Source: Plantago major
Lineage: Eukaryota; Streptophyta; Magnoliopsida; Lamiales; Plantaginaceae
Direction of reading: 5' to 3'
Length of the DNA stretch: 64,000 bases
Assembly: GCA_026545765.1 (NCBI GenBank)
Contig: CM048840.1
Coordinates: forward strand, 10,169,265-10,233,264
This document shows positions 1-11,363 of this stretch, one piece after another; the stretch's first letter is position 1, and each line of letters begins with the position of its first letter. Under the pieces are notes generated by a model. It did not search any database. It was not told the origin of the DNA and saw only the letters and a program-made list of their open reading frames with translations. The translations under genes and the position numbers were made by a program.

Positions 1-1095
1 CATCTACAACCAAACACCCTTAGATGTTTGATACTAGGGGGTCTACCAATCAAAAGTTCATAAGGAGTTTTGTCATGGTGTTTGTTAATCAAACATCTAT
101 TTTGAGTGTAGCCGGATGTGTTAACAGCTTCAACACAATAGATTTCACTTATTTCAATGTCAGCAAGCATTGTTCTTGCTGCTTCTTTTAAGGTCCTATT
201 CTTCCGTTCAGCAACACCATTTTGTTGTGGTATCCTTAATGAAGATAGTTGATGTTGTATACCTTTGCAGGTACATAACTCTTTTATTTACTGGTTCACA
301 AACTCAGTACCATGGTCTGTTCTGATTACAGATACCTTGTCATTTTTCATGACTTCAAGCTTATTCAGCAAGTTGGGTATTTCAACTCTTGCATCAGATT
401 TTTGTTTGAGGAATACAACCCAAGTGAATCTTGAGTAATCATTAACAACAACCAGATCATACTTCTTTCCTGCATAGCTAGTTCTGAGGATTCAAAAGAT
501 CCATATGTAACATTTGCAGTGGTCTTCCACTAGAGTGTCTAGTTTTAGACATGAAAGATGTTTTGGATTGTTTTCCCATTTGGCAAGCTGAGCATATACC
601 ATCTTTTCTAAATGCCATTTTGGGTAAACCAACCACCAATTCTTTCTTGGCTAGCTTGTTCAGAGTTTTGAAGTTCAAGTGACTCATTCTTTTATGCCAT
701 AGCGCTTTTCTTGATGTGGCCAGATTGACTCACCATGAGACATTCTTCAGTTGTGGCAGATGCCCAGTCAGCAACATAAAGATTTCCTTTCCGCCTAGCA
801 ACCAAGACTGTCTGATTTGACTCATTGTCAATTAATTTGCATAGTTTTGACTTGATGTTTACAGTGTACCCTTTGTCTACCAATTGACTCATGCTTAGGA
901 GATTATATTTCAATCCCTTTACATGTAGTAATTTAGAGATTGTAAGAGCTCCAAGCTTCAGATTGACAAAACCTATGGTTGGATTTTGATCTCCAAGAAT
1001 CGATAATTGGTCCTTTATCGCATTTTACGTAGTTAACCGATTTGCTTTGTCTCTGTCATGTGCTTTCCACATCCACTATCAAAATGCCACTTGGT
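1..1095 (-). pseudogene. pol: Element A pol: protease and integrase part, truncated by window edge
   Basis: This is Copia pol read right to left. Near 1040-1090 is a degraded protease region ending in the DSG-type motif shared with the other copies (DSGCGKHMTG in C). Next come the GAG-pre-integrase region with [17 protein letters not shown] (about 610-690) and the zinc-finger-like pair [11 protein letters not shown] (about 570-610). The integrase core follows, with [22 protein letters not shown] and the [11 protein letters not shown] block (about 200-450). Reverse transcriptase would lie left of the window. The frame is broken several times, for example near 690 where the pre-integrase segment changes frame and at 478-490, so this copy makes no full polyprotein. 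Family assignment is certain from the collinear copies at 18772-22109 and 7026-10370. Confidence 0.92.
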
Positions 1096-1136
1096 TTCTT
1101 CCTCAGAGTGTTCTGCACAAAACAGGAAACATGGAG

Positions 1137-3683
1137 TTAGACTCTCATTCCAACAATGGAACCTTCTAGACTAAAGAATCTCCCTGTACCCTGTAGGAAT
1201 CCACTTCTGAATGAACTTCCTTGGGGTATTATTTTGTCTTTTTGGAACATAAGGAGAAATTTTAGGTAAATGATTAGTGTCATTATCATTTAAAGCTATT
1301 TTCCTTCTTGGTGTGTTCCTTGGTGCTCCTCGTGGTGCTTTCAGATACCTGTCAGATTGCTGAGTCTACTTTTCAGCAAACTTAGCTTTCTTTGCCAGAT
1401 TTCTTCTAGCCCGGCATTGAGTGGTCTAACATGTTCTTTCTTCCACTTCTAATGACTGCTATGCGCAATCCTGGCTTTCATCCATCGTTCTTGATCTTGT
1501 TTATACTCACGAGCGAGTTGTTTCCCGATGACTTTATTGCCAATGCCATTTCGAGCACTTGGTGCTATCTGGGTTCTCTTCTCAACAGCTTTGCTAGTCT
1601 CCGGAACGTCTTTCTTTCTAGAAAACGTGATGTTGGAAAATTTGGCTGCTCCCGCAATTTTTCCTTTATGAGAGACATAGCACTGTGGGTGATTACACTT
1701 TTCAGTGTTATGTTTCTTTACAGAAACGTTCCCAACAGTTTTCTTTTGGACTTGTTTTTCCCACAAAGGTTTGGTCGCAACTGCCTTTCCTTTGTCAATA
1801 ACCTTAGCTTTCTGACCAATGCTGTAGGTTATTTGAGAACCATCTTGCTGAGAACTAACAAATGTTATTCTTTCGTCACTATTATTCAGAGTAGTAGAGC
1901 TATTTGTTTGTGTGTCCAGCCCAAGTCCTCCATTTTCTGAAGGATCTCTTAAATAAGAGTGTACTTCAGTGAGAGTGTCACTAGCTTTTGGCATAGGATT
2001 GAAAAGATAGTTCTTTCTTTTTGAGTTCCTCATTTTCAGAAAGAAGATCTTTATTTTCTTTTTGGAGTATATACATTGCCTTTTTGTGTGACTTCTCCGT
2101 CTTAGATATCTGTGCTTTGAGAAATGCATTTTTAGCATCCTTTTTCTCAGATATCTTGAGTAATTGTGAATTTTCCTTCTCAAGAGAATTCTTTTCTTCT
2201 TAAAAAATGTCGGCTCTAGCTCGGACCATTTGAAATTCTCTTTTGTAGAGATCAAGTTCTCTTCTGAGATATTCTAAATCTCTGATTTCTTCCTCATCAC
2301 TCTCATAATTTATGAATTGAGAAATGTTGGTTACCTCGTCAGCCATTAGGCAAGGCTCAATGTTGGAGCAATCTGGATAGATCTCCTCAGCAACCCCACA
2401 TAATTCCCTTTTCTTTTGACCAAAGTTAACCAATTCATGAGTGATGCCACATAATTTTGGAGAAGGTAGTTTGGAGTCATCTGAGTCTTCTTCCTCAGAT
2501 TCTGACTCAATATCAAGAGCATCCAGTTGGATTTGAATCTTTTTCCTTTCTTTAGTGAGCATAGATCTCTGATCTCTCTTGAAGTTTCTTCTATCTTTCT
2601 TGTCACCTGTCTTTAGCTTATTGAAAATAGGGCAGTCTCTTTTAAAATGAACAAGTTTCTGATAATAGAAACAGATATCGTTTCTGATTTCTGCTTCCTT
2701 AGTACTAGATGCTTGCTGAGTCGGCTTGTTCAGCGAGCTTGACAGCTGCATATTTTTGTACTGGTGATAGCTTGAGCCTAGATGCTTTTTCAACTTCTCT
2801 TTGGCTTTTCTTCTCTCAATCTCCCGTCTGACATATTTTCTCATTTGATTCACAACAAGAGCATCTTCCTCAGTTATTTCTTTGGTATTTTTCTATTCAG
2901 AAGTACCTTGTGTTACTAAAGCAACATTGTGAACTTCCTCAGCAATTATTTGCTCTCTCTGAGTTGTTCCATAGTTGATAGTAGCTAAGTGGGAAAAGAG
3001 TTCTACTGGAGTGATATTTGGCATTCCTAGGTTGAAATAAAAGTACTGAGTATGTTCCCAGTTTTGATTCAAGCTTCTTACGATAGTTTTAACCTTTTCA
3101 GAGTTAGAGTATCTCTCACTTTCACCAAGTGCAGCCATTTCACTCATCAATGTTGTGAACCGAAATCTAGTTCTTCAAGAGTCTCTGTAGGACCTTGTTT
3201 AAAGTTTTGGAATTTGAGCTTCAAAACCTCGAACTTATTTTCCTTTGTTTTCTCAGTGCCTGCACAGATTTCTTCAATCAGTTGCCATGCCACTTTCACC
3301 GTTTTTGCACCCTACAGTTTACACTGTATGTGCTCTGGAGTGGAACGTATGATGATATTACGAGCCTGACCATCCGGTTGATTTCTCTTGGCATCTTCCG
3401 ATGTCCAGAGCTCTCTAGGCTTTGGCTCATAAAAATTTTGACCAGTAGGTCTTCCACTGGTTGACGCACCTGTTTGTGAGGAACCACCATTTGGTTCTTC
3501 ATTAGTGGGAGTTTTGTCTCTACCATTAGAAACCTCCATGACGTGCTTGAGTTGTTGAATGACTATGGGGCCATTCTTTATCACTTCGATCATTTCGGCA
3601 CTGATGGCTTCTAGGTGGAGCATCATGTTCTTCCATTTCTCATAGTTCTCTGGCTTAAGAATTGGAGCGTCACTCAAAGACAT
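1137..3683 (-). pseudogene. gag: Element A gag, degraded
   Basis: This is the capsid-like gag of the main Copia family. The start at 3683 (MSLSDAPILKPENYEKWKN) matches the gag start of C. The UBN2-type capsid region follows (RSTPEHIQCKL, then EMAALGESERYS and LNQNWEHTQYFYF at about 2930-3150). The CCHC knuckle near 2620-2680 reads CFYYQKLVHFKRDCP, so the second Cys of CX2CX4HX4C is replaced by Tyr. After it come a Ser/Asp/Glu-rich stretch, a predicted coiled coil (about 2030-2280) and a basic C-terminal part. A TGG-to-TAG change near 3312 and several frame changes break it. The last gag codon is followed by a TAA at 1137-1139, the stop also found in B and C. Confidence 0.9.
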
Positions 3684-3768
3684 CCTGCAGCAAACACACT
3701 AAACAGACAAATCAAGTGTAGGTGAAAAGCAGTTAGTGGGCACTTATCTGGGATCTAGGTTCAGTGCA
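3684..3768 (-). other. Element A leader between gag and the B insertion
   Basis: This is an 85-base untranslated leader upstream of A's gag. Read on the minus strand it begins TGAACCTAGATCCCAGATAA and lines up with 16170-16239 of element C. Its outer end, 3764-3768 (GTGCA), is the left copy of the target duplication made when B inserted. Confidence 0.85.
3764..3768. repeat. Left target-site duplication of element B (GTGCA)
   Basis: GTGCA sits directly before the TGTTAGG start of B's 5' LTR and recurs directly after the end of B's 3' LTR at 36272-36276. A perfect 5-bp duplication is the usual product of Copia integration. Confidence 0.93.
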
Positions 3769-4854
3769 TGTTAGGATTATCTGTTTAGATTTTGATCAGC
3801 AATCTAATGACTTATCTTAGCTCAGAAAGGTGGTTAGTACTCTTGGTTCACTTGAACACTGTAAAAGAGGAAAATCACTAAGTATGATATTCTAGCAAAT
3901 CTTGTATAGGATGTTAGGTCTCTGAATGTAATTTTTATCTTTGAAGAAGACCAAGAAGAAGGCATCCAGTAGGAGAGTTCAACAAATTTTGAAGTTTTGA
4001 AGACTGCACAAGATTCATCAAATACCTATGTCTAAATATCTTGAATAAACAAGTGTTTTCAATAAACAAGTTTTGCGAAAGATATCTGAGAACACAAGGT
4101 TTCTGAACGAGGAAAAGTGCCTACAGATATCTGCACTTAGATACCTTGGATAAAAACTATGTTTCTGGGAAACAATGTTGTAACAAGTATCTGGAGATGT
4201 GAAGGTCTCTGGAAAGGAACGTGCAATGCTTCAGAAAGCATGCATAGTTCCGTTGGCACTAGAGGACAAAAATAGTACAATGCAATAAATGCACAGACAG
4301 AGACATCTAAACAAAAGAGGAAATCTCTTAAAAGAGAACGTCTTCAAAGATTATTTGCAGATATCAATAGTTTGAATTTCATTAAGTTTCGGATACTATT
4401 CAAACGACATGATTTTCAACTATAAATATCAACACTTAGAATGCTTGAAAGACACACCTTGAACTTACACTGAATACACATAACTCACAACAAGAACACT
4501 ATCTTTCAAACTCTCAAGCATATTACTTACCTTCAAGCTTTTTGTTGCGACCAAAGCTCTTGATTCTAAGTAGCACAAAAGTTCTAAGTGTCCTGATCCT
4601 TAACAAGCATTGTTATATGTGAAGGAGTTGAATTAATATTTCATATGTGAGATTCATTCTCTTAAACACTTATCATAGACTTGGGTCAATAAAGAACAAG
4701 ATAGCATACATTGAAAAGTGTATTAAGTATACTTGATTCATAGAGCTATCTGCATAAATAAGTTATTAAAGAAGCTCACCTGACAAACTACCTTAACCAA
4801 CACCTTAAACGGCGTGGAGTACAAGAAGTACTTAGTTTGGGAAACTAAGGAATA
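3769..4854 (+). repeat. Element B 5' LTR, 3' end deleted
   Basis: The LTR starts TGTTAGGATTATCTG and matches B's own 3' LTR (33520 onward). It carries a TATAAATA promoter box at 4421-4428, followed by ATCAACACTTAGA as in all family LTRs. It stops at the first unit of the U5 hairpin array (about 4811-4854) and runs straight into gag sequence. The last several hundred bases of the LTR, the primer site and the gag 5' end are therefore missing. The deletion removes the RNA end needed for reverse transcription. Confidence 0.9.
4421..4428 (+). promoter_or_regulatory. LTR TATA box (element B 5' LTR)
   Basis: TATAAATA followed by TCAACACTTAGA is the same in B, C, A and S LTRs, so it is the probable promoter core for the full-length transcript. 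Equivalent sites are 15111-15118, 29714-29721, 35410-35417, 39171-39178 and, on the minus strand, 37226-37233. In E it is altered (TATTTAAA on the plus strand at 51099-51106). Confidence 0.7.
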
Positions 4855-6985
4855 AATGGAAAATAATTTCGAAGTTTTGAAGCTCAAATTCCAAAACTTT
4901 AAACAAGGTCCCATAGAGACTCTTGAAGAACTTAGATTTCCAATTTACAACACTCATGAGTGACATGGCTGCACTTGGTGAAAGTAATAGATATACCCAA
5001 CCAAAAAAAAAAATTAAAACTATTGTGAGAAGTCTAAATCATAACTGGGAGCATACAAAGTTTTTTACTTTAACCAAGGAATGCCATATATCAGTCCAGT
5101 GGAACTTTTCTCTCACTTTGCCACAGTTGACTATGAGACAACTCAAAGAGAACAGACAACTGAAAAGTTGCAGAATATTGCTCTAGTTGCTCAAGGAACT
5201 TCTGAAAAGAAGGAAGGCAAGGAGGTGACTGAGGAAAATGCTCTTGCTGTAAAGAAAATGAGACAATATGTCAGTCGGATGATTGAGAGAAGAAAATCCA
5301 AAGAGAAGCTGAAAAAGCATCTAGGCTCAAATTATCACCAGTACAAAAATATGCAGCTGTCAAGCTCGCTGAACAAGCCGACTCAGCAAGCATCTAATAC
5401 TGATGAAGGAGAAATCAGAAACGATATCTGTTTCTATTGTCAGAAACCTGGTCATTTTAAAAGAGATTGCCCTGTTTTCAATAAGCTAAAGACAGGTGAC
5501 AAGAAAGATAGAAGAAACTTCAAGAGAGGTCAGAGAGCACTGCTCAATGAGGAAAGAAAGAAGATACAAATCTAACTAGATGCTCTAGACATTGAGTCTG
5601 ATTCTGAGGATGAAGACTCAGATGATTCCACACTACCTTCTCCAGAGATGTGTGGTGTCTCTCATGAAGTGGTTGACTTTGGTCAAAAGAAGAAAGAAGT
5701 GTGTGGAGTGGCTGAAGAAATCTTTCCAGATATCTCCAACATTAAACCTTGTCTAATGGCTGATGAGGTAACACATACTTCTTGTTATACTTATGAAAGT
5801 GATGAGGAAGGAATCAAAGATCTGGAACATCTCAGAAGAGAACTTGATCTCTATGAAAGAGAATTTCTAATGGTCCGAGCTAGAGCCGAAATCCTTGAAG
5901 AAGAAAAGAATTCTCTTGTAAAGGAAAATTCACAATTACTCAAGTTATCTGAGAAAAAGGATGCTGAAAATGCATTTCTCAAAGCTCAGATATTTGAGAC
6001 AGAAAAGTCACATAAAGACGCATTGGCCAAACTTCAAAAGAAATGTGAAGGTCTTCTTTCTGAGAATAGGGAACTCAAAAAAAGGAAGTATCTTTCCAAT
6101 CTTATGTGAAAGCTAGTGACACTCTTACTGAAGTACAATCTTATTTAAGAGATCCTTCAGAAAAGGGAGGACTTGGGCTGGACGCACAAACAAATAGATC
6201 TACCACGCTGAATAAGAGTGATGAAAGAATAAAATTTGTCAGTGCTCAGCAAGATGATTCCCAAACAACCTATAGCATTGGTCAGAAAGCTAAGGCTGTT
6301 GACGAAGGAAAGGCAGTTGCGACCAAACCTTTATGGGAAAAACAAGTCCAAAAGAAAAACTGTTGGGAATATTTCTGAAAAGAAACATAACACTAAAAAG
6401 TGTAATCACCCATAGTGCTATGTCTCTCAGAAAGGAAGAATTGCAGGAGCTGGCAAATTCTCCTATGTCACGTTTTCTGGAAAGAAAATAGACTACCCAA
6501 AGACTAGCAAAGCTGCTGAAATGAGAACTCAGATAGTACCAGGTGCTCAAAATGGCATTGGCTATAAAGCCATCGGGAAACAACTTGCTCGTGAGTATAA
6601 ACAAGAGCAAGAACGATGGATAAAGGCTAGGATTGCTCACAACAATTATCAGAAGTGGAAGAAAAGTCAAGCCACTAAAAATCTGAATGCCAGGGCTAGA
6701 AGAAATCTGGCAATGAAAGCTAAGATTGCTGACAAGCAGACTCAACAACCTGACAGGTATCTGAAAGCACCACAAGGAGCACCAAGGAAGATACTAAGGA
6801 AGATACTAAGGAAGATACTAAGGAAGAAAATAATTCTTAATAACAATGATACTAATAATTTACCTAGAATTCCTCCTTATGTTCCTATTAGACAAAAGAA
6901 TGTCCCTAAGAAATTCATCCAGAAATGGATTCCTATAGGAAGATTCTTTAGTCCAGATGGTTCCATTGTTGGTATGAAAACCTAA
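4855..6985 (+). pseudogene. gag: Element B gag, 5'-deleted and broken
   Basis: This gag lacks its first ~150 codons because of the LTR-gag deletion. It begins within the capsid region (FEVLKLKFQNFKQGP at about 4868-4915), followed by DMAALGESNRYTQ, LNHNWEHTKFF and the SPVELFSHFATVDYETTQRE block. A complete CCHC knuckle, CFYCQKPGHFKRDCP, lies at 5429-5473. After it are the acidic linker, a coiled coil (about 5790-6090, LRRELDLYEREFLMVRARAE), and the basic tail ending FIQKWIPIGRF. A CAA-to-TAA stop lies at 5574-5576 and frame changes occur near 4930, 5080, 6105 and 6365. A 12-bp unit is repeated three times at 6784-6819 and lengthens the basic tail. It ends at TAA 6983-6985, the shared gag-pol boundary stop. 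Confidence 0.92.
6784..6819 (+). repeat. Three tandem 12-bp units in B gag
   Basis: AAGGAAGATACT is repeated three times in a row and then partly again. C has a single non-repeated version at the matching place (near 18580-18600), so the expansion is private to B. The length keeps the reading frame. Confidence 0.85.
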
Positions 6986-7025
6986 TCTCCTGTTTCCTAT
7001 TTTTGTGCAAAACACTCTAAAGAAT

Positions 7026-10000
7026 AATCCAAAGTGGCATTTTGATAGCGGATGTGGGAAGCACATGACAGGAGATAAAGCAAATCTGATTAACTACAGA
7101 AAATGCAATGATGGACCAATTATTAGATTTGCTGGAGGAGATGAAAATCCAACCATAGGATTTGGCAATTTGAAGTATGGAGCCCTTACAATCTCTGAAG
7201 TACTACATGTAAATGGATTGAAATATAATCTCGTAAGCATGAGTCAATTAGTAGACAAAGGGTACACTGTCAAGATCAAGTCAAAACTATGCAAAGTAAT
7301 TGACAATGAGTCAAGCAGACAATTTTGGTTGCTAGGCGAAAAGGAAATCTTTATGTTGTTGACTGGACATCTGCCACAACTGAAGAATGTCTCATGGTGA
7401 GTCAATCTGGCCACACTGAAGAAAAATGGCTATGGCATAAGAGAATGAGTCACTTGAATTTCAAAACTCTAAACAAGCTAGCCAAGAAAGAATTGGTGGT
7501 TGGTTTACCCAAAATGGTATATAGAAAATATGGTATATGCTCAGCTTGCCAAATGGGAAAACAATCCAAAACATCTTTCAAGTCTAAAACTAGACACTCC
7601 AGTGAAAGGCCACTGCAAATGTTACATATGGATCTTTTTGAATCCTCTGTAATTAGCTATGCAAGAAGGAAGTATGGTCTGGTTGTTGTTGATGATTACT
7701 CAAGATTCACTTGGGTTGTTTTTCTCAAACAAAAATCTGATGCAAGGGTTGAAATACCTAACTTGCTGAATAAGCTTGAAGTCATGAAAAATGACAAGGT
7801 ATCTGTAATCAGAACAGACCATGGTACTGAGTTTGTGAACTTGTACATAAAAAAGTTTTGTACCTGCAAAGGTATACGACATCAACTATCTTCCGTAAGG
7901 ACACCACAACAAAATGGTGTTGCTGAAAGGAAGAATAGGACCCTAATGCTTGCTGACACTAAAATAAGTGGAATCTATTGGGTTGAAGCTGTTAACACAA
8001 CCTGCTATACTCAAAATATATGTTTGATTAACAAACACCATGACAAAACTCCTTATGAGCTTTTTATTGGTAAACCCCCTAGTATCAAACATCTAAGGGT
8101 GTTTAGTTGCAGATGTTTGGTTCTTAACAATGGAAAAGAATACTTGAGAACATTTCAACCAAAAGCAGATAAAGTAGTATTTCTTGGTTATTCTTTGAAT
8201 AGCAAAGCCTACAGAATCTACAACAAAATAACACAAAAGATTAAAGAATCTGTTCATGTGGTCTTCTACGAAGGAAACAAGAAAGTACCCTTGAATGTAG
8301 AATTCTCAGATAGGTTCAAAGAACTGATGATTAAAGATTCTAAAAAAGAATTCTCAAAAGGAAACAATTCTATCATTCACTTAGAGGATGAATCTGACGA
8401 TGAAAAGAAACCATGGCTTAGTAACAACCAGATGACTCTAAGACATGATGAAGAATTTCCTATGAGAATTCCAGAAATGGAACAGGTTACTGAGTACCTT
8501 CATCATGAAGAGGTTTCTGAGAATGAGATTGCTGAAAATCAAATTCCAGATATCTCTGACACTGAAAAAGTGTCAGATATCCATGGCATTTCACATGTGT
8601 CAGATATCTCAGATACTGCACAAGTATCCTATCAAGATCATATTGATTCACATTCAGATCAAAATGATATTGATCCTACTAGTTCAAAACCCATTATGAA
8701 ATGGATAAGAAATCATCCTGCCAAAGATGTGATCGGTCCTTTAGACCAAGGAGTTAGAACTAGGAGAGCAATTGCTGACTCTCTTTATGGATGTTTCATC
8801 TCAAATATTGAACCTAAAACTATAGAAGAAGCATTGAAGGATCAAGATTGGATCTCTGCAATGCAAGAAGAGTTGGATCAATTTGAGAGAAACAAAGTCT
8901 GGAAACTGGTTCCATTTGTTGACGGAATATCTGTAATTGGAACCAAGTGGGTTTTCAGAAATAAAATTAATGAGTCTGGTGAAACAACCATAAACAAAGC
9001 AAGGCTGGTTGCCAAGGGATTCACCCAGACTGAAGGACTAGATTTTGATGAATCTTATGCACCAGTTGCAAGATTGGATGCAATAAGACTCTTTCTAGCC
9101 TTTGCAGCTCATAATGACTTCACAGTTTATCAAATGGATGTCAAGAGTGTGTTCCTAAATGGTGAACTTGCTGAGGAAGTCTATGTTGAACAACCACTAG
9201 GCTTTGAAATTTCCTCAGAAAGTAGGTTGGTCTATAAGCTTCAGAAAGCTCTGTATGGGCTGAAACAAGCTCCAAGAGCATGGTATGATACATTGGCCAG
9301 ATACCTACTAGAAAGTGACTTCAAGAAAGGAGATGTTGATAAATTAAAACACTCTTGACATTGAACCATGAATGGAAACTACTTTTAGTTCAAATATATG
9401 TTGATGACATTATATTTGGATCTAAAGACAAGCAGCTTTGTGAAGACTTTGCGGAGCTCATGAAAAGTAAATTTGAAATGAGCATGATGGGAGAATTAAA
9501 CTACTTCCTAGGATTGCAAGTCAAGCAACTTAATGATGGAATATTCATTAGTCAAACAAAGTATGCAAAGGACATGCTCAACAAGTTTAATCTAAAGCCT
9601 TCTGAAAAGAATGCTAAGATACCTATGAGCATTGGAACCAAAATGACCTATACTGAATCTGACAAGAGTATTGAAGAACACAAGTATAGGAAATTGATTG
9701 GGTCTCTACTGTACCTCACTGCAAGTAGACCTGATATTCAATACGCAGTAGGAGTGTGTGTGCTAGATTTCAGACAAATCCAATGCAATCACACTACAAC
9801 ATTGCTATGAAAATATTAAGGTATGTAAAGGGTACTGTAGAAGTTGGATTGTGGTATCCAAAAGACAGTGGATTGAGTTTAGTTGGCTATTCTGATGCTG
9901 ACTATGCAGGATCATTGCTTGATAGAAAAATCACCTCAGGAACTTGTCAATTTCTTGGTGCCAGATTAATTTCATGGTTCAACAAGAAACAAAACTCAAT

Positions 10001-10370
10001 TGCCACATCAACCACAGAGGCTGAATATATTGTTGCTGGGTGTTGTGCTTCACAGATACTGTGGATACAACAACAACTTAGAGACTATGAGGTCAATGAA
10101 GAGAAAACTACGATTTTCTGTGACAACACAAGTGCTATTGCCATAACTCAGAATCCTAAGTTTCATGCAAGAACAAAGCACATTGATGTTAGACACCACT
10201 TCATTAGAGACCATGTTGAAAAAGGCAATATAGAGATACTCAAGATTGGTACTGAAGACCAACATGCAGATATCTTTACAAAGTCTTTGCAAGAAAGCAA
10301 GTTCTTAATCTTGAGACATAGTCTTGGGTTAATGGAGTTACCAAAGGAACTGAAAAGTTCTAATATCTGA
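7026..10370 (+). pseudogene. pol: Element B pol: protease, integrase, reverse transcriptase, RNase H
   Basis: This is a complete set of Copia pol domains in the Copia order. The protease has WHFDSGCGKHMTG (7035-7073). The GAG-pre-integrase region carries [19 protein letters not shown] and [11 protein letters not shown] (7435-7570). The integrase has [24 protein letters not shown] and [11 protein letters not shown] (7680-7940). The RVT_2 reverse transcriptase runs from [20 protein letters not shown] (about 8830) to YVDDIIFGS (about 9400). RNase H has [21 protein letters not shown] and CDNTSAI (about 9890-10150). A low-complexity VSDI/VSYQ linker joins integrase to reverse transcriptase. Frame changes near 7320, 9355 and 9756 break it. 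Compared with C it lacks the KEAARTM residues after the integrase motif [13 protein letters not shown]. It ends with TGA at 10368-10370. Confidence 0.94.
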
Positions 10371-11123
10371 GATGAGGATTCAGACAGGAGAAAGATATCT
10401 GGATCAGGCATCTAGATATTCAAACAAAAAAAAAAGTGGGGAGGGGTATCTGAGACAGGAACTCATATACTAAAAGAAGCTAAAAATGTGAGTGAGACAG
10501 GAACTCAATATGATTAAGAAGGGAAAAAGGAGAGATAAGATATCTGGAACAGGAATCCAGAATATCAAAGGCAAAAGGTGAAACACTTAGCAAACGAGTA
10601 TCTGAGACGGGTACTCAGATATCAAAAGTTAAAGGGTAAAATGGCTATTTGAAGATTTCTGAGACAGGTACTCAGATATCTAGTTCACTCAGTGAGGGGG
10701 AACACAAAAGAGAATACTACAACTATTTGCAGTCAACTACTCTCTTGAAATTTGTGTTATTCCTATTTTTTTGTAAAACATGAACAAATACTGAGTGTGA
10801 GATAGACTCAGATACAAAAATTGTCCCTTAGTCACACAAAAGAAATATGATTTAGATAGCTAATCGCCAAAATTCATTAATTGGGCACAATCACATGGGC
10901 TGATTGTGATCATTGCTGAAAAAGCAATCCCAACCATTGATGAAATAGGCGTTCCATTTTAAAGGCCGAGATTAATTCTCTGTAAAATAGTGGACTGTAA
11001 AAACTCAGACGTGGCCCACTAAGAATTTAATGCAAACTGAATTTTACCCACGCCTTACTGCACGTACACAGATACAAATGCACAAAATTAATTTGTGTAT
11101 TTTTGTCTGTTGGAATTACACTG

Positions 11124-11176
<53 letters not shown>

Positions 11177-11363
11177 ATTTTGGTAAAAGAAATCACTTTC
11201 GCCTAATCCTACATTTGCTCTTGCACAAAAACTGCAAAATTCTCTCAAATCTCTCTGCAATTTTCTCTGCAACTACTGATCCCCTCTTAGTTTTTCTGCA
11301 AAGAATCACTAATCTTCTACCTTAATCTCTTCCCCTTTTTCAAAAACTTCACTATTTAAAGAG
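10371..11363 (+). promoter_or_regulatory. Element B pol-ORF3 linker with hairpins and internal TATA
   Basis: This stretch is non-coding. Its first part (10384-10685) is a series of short inverted repeats. The clearest are TATCTGAG-ACGGGTA-CTCAGATA type hairpins at 10599-10622 and 10656-10680 and a TCTGGA-ACAGGAA-TCCAGA hairpin at 10543-10561. A conserved unpaired region follows (10700-11110), then an expanded (TA)n at 11125-11174, GGATTTTGG, and a pyrimidine-rich stretch resembling a 5' UTR that leads to the ORF3 start at 11364. C and E have the same order. I infer a promoter and leader for ORF3; no transcript evidence is available. Confidence 0.6.
11125..11174. repeat. (TA)25 microsatellite at ORF3 TATA position
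   Basis: Fifty bases of TA sit between CTGC and GGATTTTGG. C has only (TA)5 at 22761-22770 and E has about (TA)5 at 57822-57831, in the same flanks. B's tract is therefore an expanded form of a conserved TATA-like box about 190 bases before the ORF3 ATG. Confidence 0.9.

Larger units (their letters stand above)
1..3768 (-). mobile_element. Copia element A, internal region (gag and partial pol), cut by window start
   Basis: This is the minus-strand internal part of the outermost member of the main Copia family. Reading leftwards it holds the leader, gag, protease and the start of integrase, then leaves the window. Its 5' LTR is not adjacent. It lies at 36310-37795, because element B inserted 3' of the primer site. 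Joining 3768 to 36272 across B restores the same leader order seen intact in element C at 16123-16190 (primer site, then the stretch leading to CTGAACCTAGATC). That match and the GTGCA duplication on both sides of B show the two pieces are one element. Confidence 0.93.

Noticed and set aside
1431..1940. Plus-strand open frame of 169 codons
   Set aside because: It is the complement of A's gag; the minus strand has the recognisable protein. The same applies to other antisense frames over gag, pol and ORF3.
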